From the NCBI GenBank assembly GCA_027922465.2, contig BQMF02000029.1:496001-560000 (forward strand): a DNA stretch of 64,000 nt, given 5' to 3'. The position numbers and the translations under genes were made by a program. Under the pieces are notes generated by a model. That model had not been told where the DNA came from and did no database searches. It saw nothing but the letters and a program-made list of their open reading frames with translations. Source of the DNA: Turritopsis dohrnii. Its lineage: Eukaryota; Cnidaria; Hydrozoa; Anthoathecata; Oceaniidae. Numbering within the stretch: the first letter of the stretch is position 1; each line of letters begins with the position of its first letter. Shown piece after piece: positions 1-16,694 of the stretch.

Positions 1-496
1 TTTTTTCCTGTGTTCATGGCTCACAGAACTTCACGTGACCAGCTATAATAACAAAATTATTAATAGTATGCAAATATTCATACATTAAACATGCATTGTA
101 ATTAAGTTTTGATCTCTAAGAGACTTTGAATATTTCATGTTTAGACAATATAATATATTAGATATAATGTAAAAATTAAAAATATTTCTCCAACTGAGTT
201 ATTTTATGTATATATTGCAAAGATCATTTGCCATGTATATAAGAGGGGAATAGATTGTTTTGTTTCCCAGGCTTTTTAATTCCCATTTGAGCCTGTTTGT
301 ATTTTTTTCATTTCTTAAAAAAAAGAAAATTATAAAACATGACAAGCTTTACAAATGAAAATCAGATGAAAAAAATTGTTGAATCCACTGAAACCTAAAC
401 ACTTGAAAACTTTTGTATGAAAAAAGTATATAAAGGTTACAGTAACAATACTACAATTATCATAGTAGCAGACACTATGAAATCATTAAATTGAAA
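1..496. other. AT-rich flank without a recognised gene
   Basis: I see no supported gene here. The stretch is AT-rich and lies downstream of the minus-strand promethin-like gene, so its right part probably holds that gene's 3' UTR. Confidence 0.5.
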
Positions 497-904
497 TCAT
501 TGATTTTTAGTCTCAGTTAGAGGTATACCACTTTGATTCTTCATTTTCCGTTTAATAGCATAAATTACACTGCAGAAAAGTATAAAGGTGCCAGTTAAAA
601 AACAGCTTGTTAAGAGTGCAAAAAAAACTGCTATAACAAAAACACCAATTGCTAAGGACGTAAGAGTTCCAAATACCACAAATCCTCCACAGATTGTGAA
701 AGTTAGGATGAAAAATATGGAGACAAACAAACAAGTTGTTGGCAAAGCAATGAGAAAGAGGGTGGAACCAGTGAAGACTGATGCAATCGGCCTTTCATAA
801 ATAAACTTCAGTATTGGCTCCATGAAAGCCTCCCAGTCTGTGTTTCTCCAGTGATCCAACATTGAACGATAATAAGTGCTACCGAAGTTGCTTTGTTGTT
901 CCAT
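497..904 (-). CDS. LDAF1: Promethin/LDAF1-like membrane protein
   Basis: One uninterrupted 135-residue reading frame starting at an ATG. About 45 polar residues precede a long hydrophobic block (roughly residues 42-115) that reads as two hydrophobic hairpins rich in Phe, Ile, Val, Thr and Gly; a short basic tail (IKRKMKN) follows. Length, hairpin topology and position of the hydrophobic block match promethin/TMEM159 (lipid droplet assembly factor 1), an ER protein that works with seipin where lipid droplets form. The family call rests on architecture and remembered resemblance, because sequence in hydrophobic segments is weakly diagnostic. It is divergent from GRB2, with 522 bases between the two start codons that could hold a shared promoter. 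Another small hairpin membrane protein cannot be excluded. Confidence 0.62.
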   Translation of the reverse strand: MEQQSNFGSTYYRSMLDHWRNTDWEAFMEPILKFIYERPIASVFTGSTLFLIALPTTCLFVSIFFILTFTICGGFVVFGTLTSLAIGVFVIAVFFALLTSCFLTGTFILFCSVIYAIKRKMKNQSGIPLTETKNQ

Positions 905-1426
905 TGTTTTTAGATTTATGGCTTAATAAGATCAATATAACATATAAGAAGCGCAGGATTCTGATTTTTCTAAAAGGCTGAGCCAAATTTACCCGCTGAT
1001 ACTTTTTTAAAAAATATAGAACATAGAGAAAAAGAAAAGAAATTTCATAACAAACTCTTTAAAGTTCAGAATAATCGGACAGGTCGCTTATTATTAATTT
1101 CTAAGAAATACTCCATCCAAGACGAATTAACAAAAACCTACTTTATTTTGTTGTTCTTAAGATTGTTCACCATTTTGACGTTATATATCACAGTGTACTG
1201 CGAACCAGTACGTGATGTTTCTGAGTCATTGTTGCGTGGGAGCAGGCCGAGCATCGTAGTGACACTAAAAACCTTATGTTCTAAATTGATCGTAATTTGG
1301 CGAAGAATTTATTCACTGACACTGACAGAACTGAGAAACATAAACTTTTTAGTTACACCTATCATTACGGAATTGTCACTGTTTTAAAAACTTATTAGAA
1401 AATATTGATATTTTTGAATAGCTATA
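905..1426. promoter_or_regulatory. Divergent intergenic region, LDAF1-like / GRB2
   Basis: This 522-bp spacer separates two genes transcribed away from each other, so it probably carries both promoters and 5' UTRs. I see no convincing TATA box. Nothing else is recognisable. Confidence 0.4.
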
Positions 1427-7279
<5,853 letters not shown>

Positions 7280-8588
7280 CAAGTTTCGTCATACGTATTC
7301 AAATTATCCAATCAGATGCATGTCTCCGATTTCAACGTACCAATCAGGTGGCTGCAAACTATTCGATTTATAGAAACTTGCACGTCTTAGTACTGGCCAC
7401 TTAATTTCTTCATCAGTTTGTTCTTGTGGTGATTGGTTGCACATATTTCCCACTCAACACCTAACTTGTTTTCTCCTTCCAACCTCCGAAAGTTGTCGTT
7501 AACAGCGAAAGTTGTCGTTTTTCTCTCTCCGACCTCCGAAAGTTGTCGTTTTTCTCCCCTAACACCGAAAGTCGTCGTTTCTTTTCTTGCTCCTTCGTTT
7601 TTTTTTGTTTAATGTTTTCATTGGAAGAATTCGAATATCACGCTGTTGATTTATAAATTATTTTTTTATTATTATTTCTGCTTTCTTTTGTAAGCCCTCC
7701 TTATAGTTTTAATTCTCTCCGGTGGAGTTACGTTGTTAAAAATTCTTCATCAATTAGTTCAAATAACCAATTAGTCAAAATAATTTCGAATAAATTTGAT
7801 TACTCTCCACCATTTTTTGTATTTGTTTTTGTTCTGTTCTGTTTTTTACACCGAGCTCTTTCTCTCCCCTCTCTAAAAAGTCGGAGCTATATAAGAGATT
7901 TGCACTCTTTTCCGGTCCATGAGAATTACGTCCGTAACGGAGAATTCCTGGCATTATTTTTTATTTGTAAATTATTTAATGATTACGTTTTTTGTATTTT
8001 CTTTACAAACTTTGGTTCCTAGACAACACTACCATTTCGTGTCGTTCCTTTTGCTTCGTCATTACTCTACACGTCAGTGCAATGCTGTCGTCGACATGAC
8101 GCGACAGGTGACTGTTATTATTCACTTATAATGAAGTTAATTAGTAAAACAATAGAATACACCCAAACGAGACGAAAGCTCCATTTGAGATTCTATTAAG
8201 AGATTTCTTGCTCAACTCATTGGTGAAGATGTTTGGATGAATTACATCAGAATCAATTTCATCTTGTCCGAATGCGGTTCTTTGCATATACTCATCCTTC
8301 TCCGGTCGAAGTTCATTGCCTCTGTACTCATCCTTTTCTGGTCGGAAGGTCATGATCATGATCTCATGATCTCATGAAGGTCATCATATCTCATGATCTC
8401 TGTGTCACCAAATCAAAAGTGGTTGATGTCTATACAAATGTTTTGTATCTTGAATTTATTTGGATGATCGAGTTAAGAGGCAGCTTTTGTCTCGACACTT
8501 TTGAAGATGGAGGGAAAAACGGGCAGTTTTGAGTCAGGACTTCCTTGTAAGTTGACTTTTTTGCCCGCCCTCTTGTAGCTTGTACTTG
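7280..8588. other. GRB2 3' region with a short tandem repeat
   Basis: Holds the probable GRB2 3' UTR, with AATAAA at 7789. Between about 7486 and 7582 the motif CCGAAAGTTGTCGTT or a close variant occurs four times. Near 8350-8400 there is a run of overlapping ATCATGATCTC motifs. I see no gene here. Confidence 0.5.
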
Positions 8589-8674
8589 TGTAGCGGCTGT
8601 ATTTCGGGGTCAGAGATATTTGGTTATGTATTGACTGATATTCTCGTGAATAACGCTATATAAATATACAACAA
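8589..8674 (+). repeat. Left 86-bp direct repeat bracketing the satellite array
   Basis: Starts TGTAGCGGCTGTATTTC and ends AAATATACAACAA. I find the same 86 bases at 13432-13517 without a mismatch. The TG start and CA near the end recall a very short LTR, and it contains CTATATAAATA. No matching target-site duplication is visible outside the pair. Confidence 0.9.
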
Positions 8675-11600
8675 CTCACTCACGTAGAACTGCTGAACAA
8701 TGGACACGTCGAACTGCCGTACGTCACTTGAGTAGAAGTCGACAACTGCTAGAAGATCTGTATTATTTCAGCAAAACGTCTGCGGAGATGTGCAGCAAAT
8801 CACTCTCGTAAAACTGCTGAAGGAATGGATATGTCGAACTGCCGTACGTCACTTGAGTAGGAGTCAACAACTGCTACAAATTCTGAATTATTTCACCAAG
8901 ACGTCCGCGAAAATGTGCAGCAAACCACTCACGTAGAACTGCTGAACAATGGACACGTTTAACCGCCGCACGTCACTTGCGTAGGAGTCGAAAACTGCTA
9001 GAAGATCTGTATGATGCCAGCAAAAAGTCTGCAGAGATGTACAGCAAATCACTCACGTAAAACTGTTGAACCAATGGACACGTCGAACTGCCGTACGTCA
9101 CTTGCGTAGGAGTCAACAACTGCTACAAGATCTGTATGATGCCAGCAAAACGTCTGCGGAGATGTACAGCAAATCACTATCGTAAAACTGCTGAAGGAAT
9201 GGATATGTCGAACTGCCGTACGTCACTTGAGTAGGAGTCAACAACTGCTACAAATTCTGAATTATTTCACCAAGACGTCCGCGAAGGTGTGCAGCAAACC
9301 ACTCACGTAGAACTGCTGAACAATGGACACGTTTAACTGCCGCACGTCACTTGCGTAGGAGTCAACAAGTGCTAGAAGATCTGTATGATGCCAGCAAAAA
9401 CGTCTGCGGAAATGTACAGCAAAACACTCACGTAAAACTGCTGAACCAATGGACACGTCGAACTGCCGTACGTCACTTGCGTAGGAGTCGAAAACAGCTA
9501 CAAGATCTGTATATTTCAGCAAAACGTCTGCGAAGATGTGCAGCCAAACACTATCGTAAAACTGCTGAACCAATGGACACGTCGAACTGCCGTACGTCAC
9601 TTGCGTAGGAGTCGACAACTGCTAGAAGATCTGTATTATGTCAGCAAAACGTCTGCGGAGATGTGCAGCAAATCACTCACGTAAAACTGCTGAAGGAATG
9701 GATATGTCGAACTGCCGTACGTCACTTGAGTAGGAGTCAACAACTGCTACAAATTCTGAATTATTTCACCAAGACGTCCGCGAAGGTGTGCAGCAAACCA
9801 CTCACGTAGAACTGCTGAACAATGGACACGTCTAACTGCCGCACGTCACTTGCGTAGGAGTCGAAAACTGCTAGAAGATCTGTATGATGCCAGCAAAAAG
9901 TCTGCAGAGATGTACAGCAAATCACTCACGTAAAACTGCTGAACCAATGGACACGTCGAACTGCCGTACGTCACTTGCGTAGGAGTCAACAACTGCTAGA
10001 AGATCTGGATTGTCTCAACAAAACGCCTGCGAAGGTGTGCAGCAAACCACTCACGTAGAACTGCTGAACAATGGACAACTTCGAACTGCCGTACGTCACT
10101 TGTGTAGGAGTCGACAACTGCTAGAAGATCTGTATTATGTCAGCAAAACGTCTGCGAAGGTGTGCAGCAAATCACTCACGTAGAACTGCTGAAGGAATGG
10201 ATATGTCGAACTGTCGTACGTCACTTGCGTAGTAGTCGAAAACTGCTAGAGGATCTGTATTATTTCAGCAAAACGTCTGCGGAGATGTGCAGCCAATCAC
10301 TATCGTAAAACTGCTGAATGAATGGACACGTCGAACTGCCGTACGTCACTTGCGTAGGAGTCAACAACTGCTAGAAGATCTGTATTATGTCAGCAAAACG
10401 TCTGCGGAGATGTGCAGCAAATCACTCACGTAAAACTGCTGAAGAAATGGACACGTCGAACTGCCGTACGTCACTTGCGTAGGAGTCAGCAACTGCTGGA
10501 AGATCTGTATGATGTCAGAAAAACGTCTGCGGAGATGTGCAGCCAATCACTATCGTAAAACTGCTGAAGGAATGGATATGTCGAACTGCCGTATGTCACT
10601 TGAGTAGGAGTGGACAACTGCTACAAGATCTGTATTATTTCAGCAAAACGTCTGCGAAGATGTGCAGCCAATCACTATCGTAAAACTACTGAAGCAATGG
10701 ATATGTCGAACTGCCGTACGTCACTTGAGTAGGAGTCGACAACTGCTACAAGATCTGAACTATTTCACCAAGACTTCCGCGAAGGTGTGCAGCAAACCAC
10801 TCACGTAGAACTGCTGAACAATGGACACGTCTAACTGCCGCACGTCACTTGCGTAGGAGTCGAAAACTGCTAGAAGATCTGTTTATTTCAGCAAAACCTC
10901 TGCCGAGATGTGCAGCCAATCACTATCGTAAAAGTGCTGAACCAATGGACACGTCTAACTGCCGTACGTCACTTGCGTAGGAGTCGAAAACAGCTACAAG
11001 ATCTGTATATTTCAGCAAAACGTCTGCGGAGATGTGCAGCCAATCACTATCGTAAAACTGCTGAAGGAATGGATATGTCGAACTGCCGTACGTCACTTGA
11101 GTAGGAATCAACAACTGCTAGAAGATCTGTATGGTGCCAGCAAAACGTCTGCGGAGATGTACAGCAAATCACTCACGTAAAACTGCTGAACCAATGGACA
11201 CGTCGAACTGCCGTACGTCACTTGCGTAGGAGTCGAAAACAGCTACAAGATCTGTATATTTCAGCAAAACGTCTGCGGAGATGTGCAGCCAATCACTATC
11301 GTAAAACTGCTGAAGGAATGGATATGTCGAACTGCCGTACGTCACTTGAGTAGGAGTCAACAACTGCTACAAATTCTGAATTATTTCACCAAGACGTCCG
11401 CGAAGGTGTGCAGCAAACCACTCACGTAGAACTGCTGAACAATGGACACGTCTAACCGCCGCACGTCACTTGCGTAGGAGTCGAAAACTGCTAGAAGATC
11501 TGTATGATGCCAGCAAAAAGTCTGCGGAGATGTACAGCAAATCACTCACGTAAAACTGCTGAACAAATGGACACGTCGAACTGCCGTACGTCACTTGCGT

Positions 11601-13230
11601 AGGAGTCGACAACTGCTAGAAGATCTGTATTATGTCAGCAAAACGTCTGCGAAGGTGTGCAGCAAATCACTCACGTAGAACTGCTGAACAATGGACAACT
11701 TCGAACTGCCGTACGTCACTTGCGTAGGAGTCGACAACTGCTAGAAGATCTGTATTATGTCAGCAAAACGTCTGCGAAGGTGTGCAGCAAATCACTCACG
11801 TAGAACTGCTGAAGGAATGGATATGTCGAACTGCCGTACGTCACTTGCGTAGTAGTCGACAACTGCTAGAAGATCTGTATTATGTCAGCAAAACGTCTGC
11901 GGAGGTGTGCAGCCAATCACTATCGTAAAACTACTGAAGCAATGGATATGTCGAACTGCCGTACGTCACTTGAGTAGGAGTCGACAACTGCTACAAGATC
12001 TGAACTATTTCACCAAGACGTCCGCGAAGGTGTGCAGCAAACCACTCACGTAGAACTGCTGAACAATGGACACGTCTAACTGCCGTACGTCACTTGAGTA
12101 GGAATCAACAACTGCTAGAAGATCTGTATGATGTCAGCAAAACGTCTGCGGAGGTGTGCAGCAAATCACTCACGTAAAACTGCTGAACAAATGGACACGT
12201 CGAACTGCCGTACGTCACTTGCGTAGGAGTCGACAACTGCTAGAAGATCTGTATTATGTCAGCAAAACGTCTGCGAAGGTGTGCAGCAAATCACTCACGT
12301 AGAACTGCTGAACAATGGACAACTTCGAACTGCCGTACGTCACTTGCGTAGGAGTCGACAACTGCTAGAAGATCTGTATTATGTCAGCAAAACGTCTGCG
12401 GAGGTGTGCAGCAAATCACTCACGTAAAACTGCTGAACAAATGGACACGTCGAACTGCCGTACGTCACTTGCGTAGGAGTCGACAACTGCTAGAAGATCT
12501 GTATGATGCCAGGAAAACGTCTGCGGTGATGTGCAGCCAATCACTCACGTAAAACTGCTGAAGGAATGGATATGTCGAACTGCCGTACGTCACTTGCGTA
12601 GGAGTCGACAACTGCTAGAAGATCTGTATTATGTCAGCAAAACGTCTGCGGAGGTGTGCAGCAAATCACTCACGTAGAACTGCTGAACAAATGGACACGT
12701 CGAACTGCCGTACGTCACTTGCGTAGGAGTCGACAACTGCTAGAAGATCTGTATTATGTCAGCAAAACGTCTGCGGAGATGTGCAGCAAATCACTATCGC
12801 AAAACTGCTGAAGGAATGGATATGTCGAACTGCCGTATGTCACTTGAGTAGGAGTCGACAACTGCTACAAATTCTGAATTATTTCACCAAGACGTCTGCG
12901 AAGGTGTGCAGCCAATCACTATCGTAAAACTGCTGAACCAATGGACACGTCGAACCACCGTACGTCACTTGCGTAGGATTCAACAACTGCTAGAAGATCT
13001 GTATGATGTCAGCAAATCGTCTGCGGAGATGTGCAGCCAATCACTATCGTAAAACTGCTGAAGGAATGGATATGTCGAACTGCCGTACGTCACTTGCGTA
13101 GGAGTCAACAACTGCTAGAAGATCTGTATTATGTCAGCAAAACGTCTGCGGAGGTGTGCAGCAAATCACTCACGTAAAACTGCTGAACAATGAACACGAC
13201 GAACTGCCGTACGTCACTTGAGTAGGAGTT
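8675..13230 (+). repeat. Tandem satellite array, ~125-bp unit, about 36 copies
   Basis: The marker GCCGTACGTCACTT recurs at 8716, 8841, 9090, 9215, 9465, 9589, 9714 and onward at 124-126 bp spacing, with GCCGCACG variants at 8965 and 9339. Each unit runs from CACTCACGTA, through CTGCTGAA and AATGGAC or AATGGAT, the marker, AACTGCTAGAAG and AGATCTGTAT, to CAGCAAAACGTCTGCG. Units fall into recurring subtypes, such as CCAATGGACACGTCGAA, GGAATGGATATGTCGAA and ACAATGGACAACTTCGAA. Short open frames on both strands arise from the periodicity and are not genes. Confidence 0.95.
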
Positions 13231-13431
13231 GACAACTGCCTACCTTGATACAACGGGTCAAAGGCAGAATGTCCTTTTTCCGGTCTTTCAGCAGCAGATC
13301 TTCCAATTAAACCAGTATGCCCAACGAAACTACCTGCCAACGGGTCAAAGGTAGAATCTCTTGTCTTAAGGGAACAGCTGCTCAGTGTCTGGCTATTAAT
13401 TGTATACCAGTCTCTGATGCTTGTTTGGTAC
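13231..13431. other. Unique segment between array and right direct repeat
   Basis: About 200 bp with no 125-bp unit. It contains two copies of AACGGGTCAAAGG (near 13253 and 13339). There is no obvious purine tract before the right direct repeat, so an LTR-retroelement reading is not supported from this side. Confidence 0.55.
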
Positions 13432-13517
13432 TGTAGCGGCTGTATTTCGGGGTCAGAGATATTTGGTTATGTATTGACTGATATTCTCGTGAATAACGCT
13501 ATATAAATATACAACAA
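13432..13517 (+). repeat. Right 86-bp direct repeat bracketing the satellite array
   Basis: Identical in sequence and orientation to 8589-8674. The pair encloses the whole array, giving a unit of about 4.9 kb end to end. Confidence 0.9.
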
Positions 13518-15521
13518 TAAACAGTAAATATCCTAGATGAACAACACACAGATAACAATAAAGTACTTACTACCAAACAGTGATGCTACCGAACTATACA
13601 GCCACTATAACAACCAGACACCGACAATGATACTACTACACACAACACATAACATAAATCTACAACATATAAATCTCATGACATGCACAAGTAGTCACAC
13701 GTAGTGAACAAAGAAATCATATAAAAGGTTAGACCCAAGAGGCTTATGTGAAAGTAATACAATGTTGAATACAAAACGTGTCCTAGGCGACGGTAATAAG
13801 GTATATAATTAAATGTTGAACACAAAAAGGCGACACTTTTAACTTGATTTACGACGATATATTGGTTACCTGGTGGCCTCAGTGCGCAGTCAGTGGATAG
13901 TGTTCCTCTAATTGAGGCTTTTTGTTACTGAGATTGAGACGTTGTTTCTATACACATTATATCCTTCGTCATGTAGTTCTCAATAATCATCTTCAATAAA
14001 TTACCAGCCCTAAGTGAAATGTGGAATTGCTTATATTTCATGTATTTGAATTTTTCAAACATCCAATGGCATACAACCCTCAATCCCATCCCATTACAAA
14101 TGATAGAACAAAATGCTGAGCTGAACACACTGATAATGGTTACTGGAATGTGTAGCTAGCCAAACAGATTTTCAAAAAATATTCGTCGCACTTATTTTTC
14201 TACTGCACTTCCACATGAAGCTTCTGGTTATGCGCTGTTTATCATCAACCTCGAACCCAGGGTTTCTTTGAGATTGAGAACTCTCCACTCCAGATTTTCT
14301 TTATTATTTTTCTGGAAAGTTTTGAATCTAGAAATCTCCATTCTTAACGACAGGTTAATCTTACCGACAACACAGACTGTGTAAGTGAGACCAGGGATAT
14401 GTTAAAGCGTAGTGAGACCATACCTCACTATCGATATCCTCGGCAGGGTGGATTCGAACCCACGATAACCCGAACACGTGGTTTCTTCGACTTACACCCT
14501 AGGTGTGATAATACCATTCCAAAAATGCCAACCATGATCTTTCTGATAATAAATATAGCTACGACTATGGTCGCATTTGCAACAACAAAATTGTCGAAAA
14601 TATCATTGGTTTAGCAACTTTGTCGTGTGAACCATTATCAATTTTAAATAAATTGACCAAATCCCAACTTAATTGACCAAATCCCAACTTAATTGACCAA
14701 ATTCCAACTTGGTTGAAACCAAGTAGGCTTGCAATATTCCGGCACGTTAAGTTTGACTTGGTGAACTTTGGGTTGAAGGCCGAGTTGGTTCAAGACATTC
14801 ACATTTTCGTCGTTAGGACTATTTCATAAGCTGTCCGTGCTGAGTTGAACTCAGAAATATTTCAGGACGGTTCAGCTCAGCGAAGCCGTGTGTGCAGTAC
14901 CGCTCAGTTCGGCAGTTTGAATGCTGGTTTTATAATCTGTGCACCGAGGCGAACTCAGAGAAAATTTGGTGAGTTATTGACCTTATATGTATGTGCGCAT
15001 AATACCAGATGTACGAAAATATTAGTATTGTGATTTCGGTTTTGTATTGTACGGGTTTATAAAATTTTTAAACATTGTCAAAAGAATGTGAAACGTAGAC
15101 ATTTTTGTTGGAGTGAAACTTGTAAATTTGTTTGGGTAATTTATGGGTAATTTATGAGTTTAAAAACAATATTTTAAAAACAACATTTTGCACGCTCAAA
15201 CATTATTATAAGAGTTTAATAAACTTTCTCAGCGAAATGTTTCATTGACTTAAATATTTAGATGAACAGATTCAAAAAACAGATACTACTGTGCAGGATA
15301 TATAGTAAAACTACTATTGACGCTTGTCGCTTTGATGGCTACCATGTTAAAAACTCTTAGCATTTAAAGTGTCACAATTCGCTGTGTAAAAATGCACCAA
15401 TCAGCTTCTTCTGCTGTACGTTAACGTTACGTCATCCGATCATTACGTAACCTGATCTATCTGCTATGAAAATCATGCTGCTTAAGTTGTTTTTAGATGG
15501 GGATAAAACATCTATCTGATG
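13518..15521. other. Gene-poor interval with small repeats
   Basis: No supported gene. It contains a perfect pol III B box (listed separately) and three tandem copies of a 20-bp unit, AATTGACCAAATCCCAACTT, at 14651-14710, the last with one change. Confidence 0.5.
14395..14515 (-). repeat. Possible tRNA-derived SINE fragment
   Basis: The minus strand of 14450-14460 reads GGTTCGAATCC, a perfect RNA polymerase III B box, inside a T-arm-like GTGGGTTCGAATCCAC. An A-box candidate upstream on the minus strand (near 14500) is weak and no clean tRNA cloverleaf folds by eye, so this is more likely a SINE remnant than a functional tRNA. Confidence 0.4.
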
Positions 15522-15900
15522 TACACTCTTTTTTTTATAAGAACCATGAAATTTGAGTTGAGGCTCAACTGTTCTTATTTTTTTTCCACTTTCAGCCTCA
15601 AATTGTTCTTTTTTTGTTCTTATTTTTGGGCTATTTTTACACAGAAATCTAGTTTCAAAAAGCTTCGAAGCTTCATTAACATATACTTATGTTTACTTTT
15701 TGAACCTAGTTTTTATTCTTTTAATTTTAAACTGTAAAACTAGAATATCTTTCTTCTGTTACATTTTTCAACAAGAAAAGGGGGAAAAAAACATTTCAGA
15801 AAAATTTTGAGCCTCAGAGCTGTTCTTAAATTGTTCTTATTTTTTGGCCATTTTGAGCCTCATTGTTTTTATAAAATTGTTCTTATAAAAAAAGAGTGTA
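15522..15900. mobile_element. MITE, T-rich ATAAGAAC inverted termini
   Basis: Begins TACACTCTTTTTTTTATAAG and ends with the near-exact inverse, CTTATAAAAAAAGAGTGTA. The interior repeats GTTCTTATTTTT and GAGCCTCA several times. The outer TA pair may be a TA target duplication. A relative lies at 48236-48706. Confidence 0.72.
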
Positions 15901-16694
15901 TTTTCATAACGTGTTGGCATAACGAGAACAAAGTCATCAAAGATTGTGAACCTCTGTTTCCTTCCGTGTTTTTGATATATCAACGTTTTTTTAAGGCATG
16001 GGCTCTATCCAAAAGTTCATAAATTACCCGTCATTCATTGCAGCCTTCGTCTACTTTTAAATCTTTATAATTATAACATAATTCATCATAACAAAAGAAC
16101 TTCGTAGATATTCTCCATCATATCATCACTTTTTATTAATGATACAAAATGTTATTATTGAAAATATTAATTGAAAACAATATTGTTCAAGTGGAAAGCT
16201 GCTACGATGGATAAATTATGAATTCATGGATAGGTATATTGACGACTTCATCAGAAAAGGGTTATGAGCGAGGGAGGAGTTACCCCGTCTATTTATATTT
16301 ATATCTCCTATATTTTAACAACATACCTGCTGCTAATATTATATAATCATACATTTTTGTATAGAATAATTTTTGTAAGCTCATGTCCTAACAGATTACA
16401 ATAACATGGGATTTAGGGATCTCTTACAGTTTAAAAGGAGATATTCTTTTTTATTAGTATATTAGCTTAACGACTGTTGCCCCCGGTATCCAAACAACAA
16501 CCACCACGCACCGCAACAACATGTTCTCCTCCTCTTCTTCCTCCTCCGTAATTTTTGTAATGCATTCTGGGTAGAGTAGTTGATTTACCCAGAATTCCTC
16601 AGAACAACTAGAGACAACGGACAAAAAAACGGGGTAGTGTACAGTGCAGGCACAGGTGTCTATCTTCTGTATTTCCACAGCTTTTTGGCCAGCT

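Noticed and set aside
8589..8674. Hammerhead ribozyme in the 86-bp repeat (ACTGATATTCTCGTGAATAA looked suggestive)
   Set aside because: The conserved core CUGANGA followed by GAAA is not present in either strand of the 86-bp repeat or the 125-bp unit.
9262..11363. Open frames of 63-118 codons on both strands inside the 125-bp array
   Set aside because: They arise because the repeat unit lacks stops in some frames. They shift between units and occur on both strands at once.
8675..13230. CRISPR-like array
   Set aside because: Units are continuous 125-bp tandem repeats without unique spacers, in a eukaryotic genome.
8589..13517. LTR retrotransposon interpretation of the 86-bp pair
   Set aside because: No target duplication, no tRNA primer-binding site after the left copy, no polypurine tract before the right copy, and no coding region.
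14395..14515. Functional tRNA gene on the minus strand
   Set aside because: The T-arm and B box are good, but no matching acceptor stem, anticodon arm or A box can be placed.
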